Shown: positions 1 through 5,571 of the stretch, in pieces
Layout: each line of letters begins with the position of its first letter
Position numbering within the stretch: position 1 is the first letter of the stretch
Source: Flavobacteriales bacterium UBA3364
Lineage (GTDB): Bacteria; Bacteroidota; Bacteroidia; Flavobacteriales_F; PHOS-HE28
NCBI GenBank assembly: GCA_002360495.1
Contig: DEQO01000067.1
Span: forward strand, 1-6,865
Direction of reading: 5' to 3'
Length of the DNA stretch: 6,865 nucleotides
The notes under the pieces: generated by a model
What the model was told of the DNA's origin: nothing
Seen by the model: only the letters and a program-made list of their open reading frames with translations
The model's database searches: none
Program-made: the position numbers and the translations under genes

Positions 1-157
1 CGACGGACGAACGATCGGCGGACACTTGCTCGCCGGAACCGTGGTACGGACAACGCTGGAGATCGTGGTGCAGGAGGTCGGTGGACTTCGCTTGCTGCGC
101 AAACAGGACGATCGCACCGGTTACCTGGAACTTTTCCCGGAGCCGATCGTCCCTTGA
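1..157 (+). CDS. PPC/DUF296 domain protein, C-terminal fragment
   Basis: This is the last 51 residues of a gene that begins left of the window; the reading frame starts at base 2 and ends at TGA 155-157. The fragment contains D-G-R-T-I-G-G-H-L-L-A-G-T-V-V followed by R-T-T-L-E-I-V-V and, near the end, R-T-G-Y-L-E-L-F. This matches the end of the PPC (plants and prokaryotes conserved, DUF296) domain, where a GGHLLxGxxVxTTxE segment is followed by a short R..D..TGYxEL tail. Bacterial family members are small single-domain proteins, probably oligomeric, with poorly defined roles; plant relatives are AT-hook DNA-binding proteins. The glycine-His-Leu-Leu stretch is the most conserved visible part. 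The stop lies only 4 bases from the stop of the convergent gene, and no hairpin terminator is visible between them. The family call is from pattern recognition and the function is unknown. Confidence 0.75.
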   Translation, partial: DGRTIGGHLLAGTVVRTTLEIVVQEVGGLRLLRKQDDRTGYLELFPEPIVP

Positions 158-161
158 ACCA

Positions 162-758
162 CTACGGCACGATCATCAATCGCGTCCGATCGGGAAGTAT
201 GTACGGATAGATCTCGTCCACATCGACGTTCCGCAAGGCAATACATCCCCATGTCCAATCCGCGCCGTTGGTGATCCAGTGGTCCATGCCATCGGGTACG
301 CCATGGATACCGATCTCGCCACCGATGTCCTTCCCTGACGGGATGAGGCCCTGTGCTTTCCGGTGGTTGAAGCGACGCCAGCTCTCAGCATTGGGGTAGT
401 CGACCCAGATGAACTTGTGCCATTCATCATGCACACGCTTGCTGCGGAAGGTGAACGTGCCTTCCGGGGTCTTGCGATCGCCTTGGTAGAACTTGTCACC
501 CATCGGTTGCTCGCCAAGCACGCAGGGATAGGTCTTCAGCAGGGTATCCTCCACGAACACATCGAAGCGGCGATCGCTCTTGTCCACATGGAACCGAACG
601 GTCTTCGGGTCGAGTTCCAGGGAATCAATGAGGGTCGCCAACGGTCGTGCATCGGTCGAGATGCCCCCAACGGCCGGCCCGCCATGCTCCACAGCATCGC
701 CTTGGCAGGCGGTCATCAACGGTAACAGGAACACGCAAAGAGAAGGGCCGATCCTCAT
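162..758 (-). CDS. L,D-transpeptidase (YkuD domain) lipoprotein
   Basis: Probable cell-wall enzyme of the YkuD/ErfK family (198 residues from ATG 758). These enzymes form 3-3 peptidoglycan crosslinks or attach proteins to peptidoglycan using a catalytic cysteine. The N-terminus is a short hydrophobic signal ending in a lipobox L-M-T-A-C, so Cys18 is the likely lipidated residue. Residues about 54-198 form the YkuD domain: a YQGDRKTPEG segment (91-100), then I-H-G (151-153) and W-T-W-G-C-I-A-L (168-175). His152 and Cys172 are the expected catalytic pair. Trp replaces the histidine of the classic SHGC motif, and Ala the usual Arg after GCI; both are typical of the 'GCIAL' branch. An in-frame GTG at 797 would add 13 residues; I prefer ATG 758 because the lipoprotein signal starts there. 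The gene lies 55 bases downstream of the acidic lipoprotein, probably as the last gene of the receptor operon, and ends with TAG at 162-164. Confidence 0.88.
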   Translation of the reverse strand: MRIGPSLCVFLLPLMTACQGDAVEHGGPAVGGISTDARPLATLIDSLELDPKTVRFHVDKSDRRFDVFVEDTLLKTYPCVLGEQPMGDKFYQGDRKTPEGTFTFRSKRVHDEWHKFIWVDYPNAESWRRFNHRKAQGLIPSGKDIGGEIGIHGVPDGMDHWITNGADWTWGCIALRNVDVDEIYPYILPDRTRLMIVP

Positions 759-813
759 TCCTGGAAAATGTTCGCTCAAGGACCTCAATGCAACCACTCC
801 CGGTCCGTAACGC

Positions 814-1389
814 TCATTCGATCACCAAGGGGAACTCCACCTCGATATCCGTCTCACCACCGGCGTTCGTGATGTCCCCGCCACTCACACCTGCTCCCGA
901 CTTGTCCGGCTCGTGTCGCAGGGTCACCTTCAACGTGCCTACGCTGGCGGCACCTGTCGCCATGGTGGTCGATAGTCCGATAGGGTCGCCGTTCGCATCC
1001 GCATCCGAATAGGTGACGATCATGTTAGCACCAGTGGGCTGGAAGAAGAATTGGTGGTCGACCCCTTCGGCCAGCACCTCGTTGCTGATGGTGTCGACCG
1101 GGGAGGTCGCTGCGTTCAACAGCAGGATGCTGACACTGTAGCTGGAAGCCGCTTGCAGCGTATCCAGATCATAGACAGGTGCTCCCCCGCCGTCGCCGTC
1201 CGCGTCTGTAAAGCGCAGTTCCTTGTCAGCGGCGCCGAATTGGCCGGCGAACGCAAGGACCATGGTCGTGATCACTTCCTCTTCGTTCACCGTTGGCGCT
1301 GGGGTTATGGGATCTTCATCCTTCTTGCATGCGGTGATCGCTGTAACAACGAGGAACGCGTAGGTCCAGTACTTCAAGTTGGTTTTCAT
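814..1389 (-). CDS. Acidic surface-type lipoprotein, TonB-receptor partner
   Basis: A 191-residue lipoprotein. The signal peptide (residues 1-20) ends in the lipobox I-T-A-C, giving a mature N-terminus C21-K-K-D-E-D. This acidic run resembles the lipoprotein export signals that send Bacteroidota lipoproteins to the cell surface, so surface exposure is likely. The mature part has an N-E-E-E-V-I-T-T segment (35-42), an acidic D-A-D-G-D-G-G loop (62-68) resembling a calcium-loop pattern, a second Asp-rich loop S-D-A-D-A-N-G-D, and a C-terminal part with L-R-H-E-P (157-161) and G-E-T-D-I-E-V (178-184). I recognise this layout from small lipoproteins encoded next to TonB-dependent receptors in Flavobacteria, where they are usually annotated as hypothetical; no biochemical role is known to me. 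It starts 49 bases after the receptor stop on the same strand, suggesting co-transcription and a joint role in ligand capture. ATG 1389 is the natural start because the signal peptide begins there. Confidence 0.85.
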   Translation of the reverse strand: MKTNLKYWTYAFLVVTAITACKKDEDPITPAPTVNEEEVITTMVLAFAGQFGAADKELRFTDADGDGGGAPVYDLDTLQAASSYSVSILLLNAATSPVDTISNEVLAEGVDHQFFFQPTGANMIVTYSDADANGDPIGLSTTMATGAASVGTLKVTLRHEPDKSGAGVSGGDITNAGGETDIEVEFPLVIE

Positions 1390-1438
1390 GGCTTCTTTTG
1401 GCTATTGGTCGGGGCGGGAAATTCCCCACCCACGTATT

Positions 1439-3787
1439 TCAGTATTTCCCGAAGGCGTAGCGTATCCAAACGGTGAGGTCCGCCCCGCGCGCGTCGGCGT
1501 AGTAGCGGAAACGGTCCATGTAGTCGCGATAGGTCGTGTTCAGCAGGTTGCTGACTTGCAGGCCGATAAGCAATTCACCGCTCCCCAGCGGGCGGGTTGC
1601 GGATGCGGAAAGACCGAGCAGGTGATAGGTCCCGGGTGGCTCGGCAAAGTCAAGGCCCACAGGTATCCGCGACTGCATGAAGACGATCCGGCTTGTGGCA
1701 CTGACCTCTGCCGAACGCCATTCCCCGATGTGCGGTAGTTCGAAGACCAACGCATTCTCCGTGCGGTCACCCGGCGTTTGGAAGAGCCATTCGTTCTGCG
1801 ACAGGTCCCGACCGCGCACGAGGCTGGTGCGGTTCCGCAGGCTGGCACGCTGAGTGAGCTTCCATTGAAGTGTGACATCCGCGCCGTAGAGGAAAGCTTC
1901 CGTGGCCACGTATTGGAAAACAGGGAAGGCCCCACGGATGGTGAGTTCCACGCCATCGGGTCGCAGGTAGATGTAGCCCGCGATACGGTTGCCGTAGAGC
2001 GTGATGTCCGTCCGGAACCTGCCTTTGGACCATAGCGCTTCCAGGTCGATGGTCCCCTTCAACGAGCGCTCGCTTGACAGTTCCGGATCACCGCGTTCGA
2101 TGGCCGCTGCGCCGTGATGCAAGCCTTCGCTGTACAGCTCGCTGACGTGCGGTGGACGATAGGCCGTACCAACATTGAAGCGAAAGCGCACACTGTCCTT
2201 CACGCTCCAGTTCGCACCAACGGTGAGCGCACTATTGATGAACTCGTGCTGTGGCGTGATCAGCACATCGTTCGACGTGTATTTGGCGATATCGAGCAAC
2301 GTGGTCTCCACGCGACCGCCACCTTCCATCTCCACCTTCGGGGAAAGCGGAAAATGCTCCAGGACGAACACACCACCGCTCTGCTTGCGGTAGTTCGGTA
2401 TCAGCGGGCGGATGCCAGTGCCCGGTACGTTGATGTTCTCCTGGTACACGCCGCTCACACCTGCCTTCCCATGCATGTGTTTGCCGACCCAATGCTTCAG
2501 GACCGCATCGGCAGTATGTGTTGTGAGGTATAGATCGATGGCCGGCCTGTCGGTCCGTCCACCGCGACGAATGTCATATTCCTGCCGGTCGTCGGCTTGA
2601 TAGCCGTAGGTGAGCACGATACGGCCGCGTTCGTTGACGGCATAACCAGCTTCCGCTTTCACCAAGTGATGCTCGACATCCTGACGCGGCGCTTCGATGG
2701 CGTATGTGAAGTCGGCGACGTACCATGGTGTGCCACTCTCGATGGCGTTGTTCAGGTCGGTGAGGTTCCCGATATGCGATGCGCGCAGGATGCCGAGCTC
2801 ACGTGCGAACCAGCTATAGTATGCACCCACGTTCCACCGGTGGTCGCGGTAGCCGACCGAGGCGGATGCTCCAGCCTCGCGCAGCCCGGTATTGCTGAGC
2901 ACGTATTCCGGCGCGTTGCTGTCACCCAAGTACTTGCCACTGCCTTGCAACCGCCAACCAAGACCCCGCACGCCCTTGACACCACCTTGCAACAGGCCGT
3001 TGCCACCGCCTCCCCTGCCATTGGACATACCGATGCCACGCAGTTCCCCACTGATGCCTTCCTCCCGCGGCAATTCGAGCGGCTCCGTGATCACCACACC
3101 ACCCAGTGCATCACTTCCGTACTGCACGCTGGCAGCGCCTTTCACCACGGTGACCTTGTCGGTGGTGAAGGGATCGAGGTTCGGTGCGTGTTCCGTTCCC
3201 CACTGTTGGTCTTCCTGTCGGATCCCTTGATTGAGGGTGAGCACACGATTGCCGCTCAATCCATGGATCACGGGTTTCCCGATCGTAGGGCCGCTCTGCA
3301 GCATGTTCACCCCGGGAATGGTGGCAAGCATCTCGGCCAACGATCTCCCGGCGCTGCGTTCCATCGCCTTCTTGTCAAGTTGGGCATGCGCCTGACCTAC
3401 GTTCTCATCCGGTCGCTGGCGTGCAACTTCCAATTCCCGAAGCTGTTCGGCGTGGTGTTCCAATTTGAAGTCGAAAACGGTATTTCCCTCGATCTCGACC
3501 GTTCGTTCCACCGGGGCACATCCAAGATGGGTGACAACGATCCGGTACCGCCCGTTGCACAACCCTTCCATACGGTAAACACCTTCGGCATCGGCCAGGA
3601 TGGACCGGCCGATAGCCGGAATGGACAGCGCAGCATAGGACAGACCTTCCTTGTCATGGTCATCCAGGACACGACCGCTCAACACCGCCCGGCATCCCAA
3701 GTCCTGTTGGTTGGCTGGACAAAGCGGGACCAATGTGTGAAGGACCAGATGTGTGATCAAAGACCGAACGAACCACTTGCTCCACAT
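1439..3787 (-). CDS. TonB-dependent outer-membrane receptor, possibly for a metal
   Basis: An outer-membrane active transporter of 782 residues from ATG 3787. Domain order: signal peptide (1-25), CarboxypepD_reg-like domain (about 33-112), plug (about 120-265) and a 22-strand-type beta-barrel to the C-terminus, which ends in an aromatic residue (Y) as barrels do. Plug hallmarks are clear: I-P-G-V-N, K-P-V-I-H-G-L-S-G-N-R-V, then V-V-K-G-A-A-S-V-Q-Y-G-S-D-A-L-G-G-V. The segment Q-Q-W-G-T-E-H-A-P between them is characteristic of a flavobacterial receptor group related to ZnuD-like zinc receptors. The N-terminal domain has cysteines at 32, 77 and 90 (L-C-N-G, H-L-G-C) and a His pair at 111-112, which could sense or bind metal; that is inference. 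An upstream in-frame GTG at 3874 would extend the protein through the intergenic hairpin and place 29 charged residues before the signal peptide, so it was rejected. It lies downstream of the His/Cys small gene and upstream of the acidic lipoprotein. The receptor call is firm; the substrate is not. Confidence 0.94.
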   Translation of the reverse strand: MWSKWFVRSLITHLVLHTLVPLCPANQQDLGCRAVLSGRVLDDHDKEGLSYAALSIPAIGRSILADAEGVYRMEGLCNGRYRIVVTHLGCAPVERTVEIEGNTVFDFKLEHHAEQLRELEVARQRPDENVGQAHAQLDKKAMERSAGRSLAEMLATIPGVNMLQSGPTIGKPVIHGLSGNRVLTLNQGIRQEDQQWGTEHAPNLDPFTTDKVTVVKGAASVQYGSDALGGVVITEPLELPREEGISGELRGIGMSNGRGGGGNGLLQGGVKGVRGLGWRLQGSGKYLGDSNAPEYVLSNTGLREAGASASVGYRDHRWNVGAYYSWFARELGILRASHIGNLTDLNNAIESGTPWYVADFTYAIEAPRQDVEHHLVKAEAGYAVNERGRIVLTYGYQADDRQEYDIRRGGRTDRPAIDLYLTTHTADAVLKHWVGKHMHGKAGVSGVYQENINVPGTGIRPLIPNYRKQSGGVFVLEHFPLSPKVEMEGGGRVETTLLDIAKYTSNDVLITPQHEFINSALTVGANWSVKDSVRFRFNVGTAYRPPHVSELYSEGLHHGAAAIERGDPELSSERSLKGTIDLEALWSKGRFRTDITLYGNRIAGYIYLRPDGVELTIRGAFPVFQYVATEAFLYGADVTLQWKLTQRASLRNRTSLVRGRDLSQNEWLFQTPGDRTENALVFELPHIGEWRSAEVSATSRIVFMQSRIPVGLDFAEPPGTYHLLGLSASATRPLGSGELLIGLQVSNLLNTTYRDYMDRFRYYADARGADLTVWIRYAFGKY

Positions 3788-3833
3788 GAAGAAGATGCGT
3801 GAACCGACCTGCGTTGGATAGAACCGAAGCTCA

Positions 3834-3865
3834 TGCGCCGATCGGTCCCTAGGGACATCGGCGCA
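3834..3865 (-). promoter_or_regulatory. Strong inverted repeat in the leader before the TonB receptor
   Basis: A 9-base arm at 3834-3842 (TGCGCCGAT) pairs perfectly with 3857-3865 (ATCGGCGCA). Between them lies a perfect 12-base palindrome GTCCCTAGGGAC (3845-3856), and the only unpaired bases are CG at 3843-3844. Folded as RNA this gives about 13-14 base pairs with a tiny loop. It begins 23 bases after the small upstream gene stops and ends 46 bases before the receptor ATG. Neither side has a run of T, so it is not a standard intrinsic terminator. It may be a transcript stabiliser or processing site, an attenuator, or a dimeric-protein operator. The structure is seen directly; the role is inference. 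Confidence 0.7.
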
Positions 3866-3887
3866 ACGGGTCACAAGGACCCGGAAC

Positions 3888-4211
3888 TCAGCAGCGCTGG
3901 GGGGGGCCTCGACCGACCGCAGCCGGCAACGAGGGCGAGTACCAAGAGGTCACCAGCTCGGCGACCGGTGACGGAATATCAACCTCGTTCAGGACGATGG
4001 CCGGTAGGTCCAAGGTCTGCAACGGCGGAACCCCGATGCAACAGATCGCACAAACGGAACGGAGTTCAGGACCTGTGTTGTCCGCTCCGGAAGCATGCTC
4101 CAGGTCATGCCCGGTGGCGCAATCATGGAAAAGACCACGCGGTACAATGAGCGACCCGAACAATGCCAAGAAGGCGATCGCCATGAGTCGTCCCTTAATA
4201 ATACCGAGCAT
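3888..4211 (-). CDS. Small secreted or membrane-anchored His/Cys protein (HDC...CAICC...RGPP)
   Basis: A 107-residue protein from ATG 4211. A short basic stretch (K6, R8) and a hydrophobic segment (about 9-24) form a signal peptide or anchor. The exported part carries L-F-H-D-C (27-31), further histidines at 35 and 39, then V-C-A-I-C-C (53-58), a Trp-Tyr near 90 and a terminal R-G-P-P-Q-R-C. I recognise the layout, with H-x-C then C-x-x-C and an R-[GA]-P-P tail, from small uncharacterised Bacteroidota proteins encoded just upstream of TonB-dependent receptors. The Cys/His pattern would suit metal binding or redox chemistry, which is inference. The start is uncertain. ATG 4184 (98 residues) has a weak GGGA six bases upstream and would leave about 25 bases of leader after the -7 element, whereas ATG 4211 sits only 4 bases after that element but keeps the basic n-region. 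It is the first gene of the receptor cluster. The RGPP codons contain a run of eight identical bases at 3899-3906. Confidence 0.7.
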   Translation of the reverse strand: MLGIIKGRLMAIAFLALFGSLIVPRGLFHDCATGHDLEHASGADNTGPELRSVCAICCIGVPPLQTLDLPAIVLNEVDIPSPVAELVTSWYSPSLPAAVGRGPPQRC

Positions 4212-4215
4212 GGTC

Positions 4216-4223
4216 CAAAGATA
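4216..4223 (-). promoter_or_regulatory. Bacteroidota -7 promoter element for the receptor cluster
   Basis: On the minus strand these bases read TATCTTTG, an exact match to the Bacteroidota -7 consensus TAnnTTTG. The nearest upstream TTG is 15 bases away, shorter than the usual 17-23 base spacer, so the -33 part is poor. Transcription would start near 4209-4211, on or beside the first possible ATG of the small His/Cys protein. It would serve the whole minus-strand cluster, since no second -7 match was found in the gaps between its genes. Confidence 0.5.
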
Positions 4224-4296
4224 CCGGATCATCGCCGTCAACATCCGATCGTCCGTGGTATGGACCCACACGCACGTCCGGCAAGGCCCGGACCGC

Positions 4297-4304
4297 TACT
4301 TTTG
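4297..4304 (+). promoter_or_regulatory. Bacteroidota -7 promoter element for the Asp-box gene
   Basis: TACTTTTG matches the -7 consensus TAnnTTTG exactly and lies 19 bases before the ATG at 4324, implying a leader of roughly 12-15 bases with no Shine-Dalgarno. No TTG-type -33 element is visible 17-23 bases upstream. The element faces away from the minus-strand -7 element, with 73 bases between the two, so the short region between them may control both directions. Confidence 0.5.
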
Positions 4305-4323
4305 CGGCTAAACAAGCACCCAG

Positions 4324-5571
4324 ATGAACGTACTTCGACCCCTATCGTTCGCCTCGATCGCTCTTCTCTCCAGCGCCTCCATGGCCAATTGGACAGGCAT
4401 GAACGTCGGCGCAACCGGATGCAAGAGCATGACCACCTTCAATGGGGCGATCTACGTTGCGGCATACAACATCGGGATCCAAAAGAGCACGACCGACGGT
4501 GCGTCCTGGACCGCCGCGAATGTCGGCCTTCCGCTCAGTGGTACAGGTGGCACCCAGATCAAGGTGCAATCCGTGGGGCGCAGCGCCACCGCGATCTTCT
4601 GCGGCACGGAGTCCGGCGTTTATCGCTCCACGGACAACGGTGGTAGCTGGGCCCTGGCCAACAGTGGACTTCCTGCCAGCAGCAATACCCTTTACGTGAA
4701 CAAATTCTACGCGTTCGGTCCGCTCGTCTTCGCCGTCTTCAATGGCATGGGGACCAACACGGTTTGGCGCAGCGGCGACAATGGCAACAGCTGGGGGGCG
4801 GGGTTTTCGGGATTGAGCGCGAACCAGACCGTTTACGGGATGGACGAAGTGGACGGCGTTCTCTATGCTGCGACCACCACCCGCTTGATGAGATCCTTCG
4901 ATCTTGGTGGTTCTTGGGAAGAAGTATCCCCGGGAGAGAATATGCACGGGTTCTACGCTATCCAAGGGTTTGCCGGGCGGTTGGTCGCCCTTACAGCATT
5001 GGGGGCGAAATATTCCGTGAACGGGGGACAGACGTGGATGAACAGCAGCAATTATCCGGTTGCTAACCCCGCCGCGGGTTCTGAGCTCATTTCCTACGAT
5101 GGCAAGTACTATGCGATCACCAAATCCATCAGTGTCGGCTGTTACCGTACGCTGGACGGAGGCATGACCTGGGAGGTATTCAATACCGGTCTTTCCGCAT
5201 TGAACATCTTCGCCGATTCGCAGCAGGAATTCCATGCCAGCGGCGACAAGCTCTACATCGTATGCCTCCAGGACTGTTTTTCCGCACCGGGTTCCAGCGT
5301 TGATGTGGGTGATCGCGCGATCCAGGAGTTGCCGGTGCCATACCCCACGGTATTCCAGGACCACTTCACAGTGGACCTTTCTTCGATGGGCTCCGGGCGG
5401 TCGATCATGTTGATGGATGCCATCGGTCGTGAGGTGGCACGCCACGGAAATTTACCCGCCACACCTGTTCGCATTGAGCGCAGCGCCTTGGTCGCGGGGC
5501 GCTACCACTGCATGGTGCTGGATCCGGGCACGGGCCAGTTGCGCAGCCTCGGATCGGTGATCGCCCAATGA
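4324..5571 (+). CDS. Secreted Asp-box beta-propeller protein with T9SS sorting domain
   Basis: A 415-residue exported protein. Residues 1-21 form a signal peptide (one Arg, then a hydrophobic stretch ending in S-M-A). Residues about 22-320 carry six Asp-box (BNR) motifs of the form [KRY]-[ST]-x-D-x-G-x-[ST]-W at 54-62, 101-109, 149-157, 190-198, 230-238 and 275-283, spaced 40-48 residues. The fifth has Asn in place of Asp. This is the pattern of a six- or seven-bladed propeller such as sortilin, YCF48 or sialidase-like folds. No sialidase catalytic signature (F/Y-R-I-P and Arg triad) is evident, so an enzymatic role is unsupported. Residues about 337-415 match a type A T9SS C-terminal sorting domain: Y-P-T-V-F...F-T-V, then M-D-A-I-G-R-E-V and L-V-A-G-R-Y. 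Release or anchoring at the cell surface by the type IX system follows from this family. Its stop overlaps the phosphofructokinase start in an ATGA junction. Function is otherwise unknown; adhesion or binding is only a possibility. Confidence 0.9.
   Translation: MNVLRPLSFASIALLSSASMANWTGMNVGATGCKSMTTFNGAIYVAAYNIGIQKSTTDGASWTAANVGLPLSGTGGTQIKVQSVGRSATAIFCGTESGVYRSTDNGGSWALANSGLPASSNTLYVNKFYAFGPLVFAVFNGMGTNTVWRSGDNGNSWGAGFSGLSANQTVYGMDEVDGVLYAATTTRLMRSFDLGGSWEEVSPGENMHGFYAIQGFAGRLVALTALGAKYSVNGGQTWMNSSNYPVANPAAGSELISYDGKYYAITKSISVGCYRTLDGGMTWEVFNTGLSALNIFADSQQEFHASGDKLYIVCLQDCFSAPGSSVDVGDRAIQELPVPYPTVFQDHFTVDLSSMGSGRSIMLMDAIGREVARHGNLPATPVRIERSALVAGRYHCMVLDPGTGQLRSLGSVIAQ

Noticed and set aside
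1416..1426. Palindrome GGGAAATTCCC between the receptor and the lipoprotein gene
   Set aside because: It has only five-base arms around one base, in a 49-base gap inside an apparent operon; it cannot form a useful hairpin, and no -7 element accompanies it.
2597..3802. 401-codon open frame on the plus strand opposite the TonB receptor
   Set aside because: It is antisense to a receptor with clear plug and barrel motifs, its translation shows no recognisable domain, and long antisense frames are common in GC-rich coding DNA.
3788..3874. Upstream GTG start at 3874 for the TonB receptor
   Set aside because: It would read through the 32-base hairpin and put a charged 29-residue stretch ahead of a good signal peptide that begins at ATG 3787.
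4342..5445. 367-codon open frame on the minus strand opposite the Asp-box gene
   Set aside because: The plus strand has a signal peptide, six Asp boxes and a sorting domain, while the minus-strand translation is compositionally biased with no motif.
4324..5571. Sialidase function for the Asp-box protein
   Set aside because: Asp boxes occur in many propellers. No sialidase F/Y-R-I-P motif or catalytic arginine triad is visible, so only the fold is supported.
4324..5571. DNA-level tandem repeat in the Asp-box gene
   Set aside because: The repetition is only at protein motif level; the underlying bases differ between repeats.
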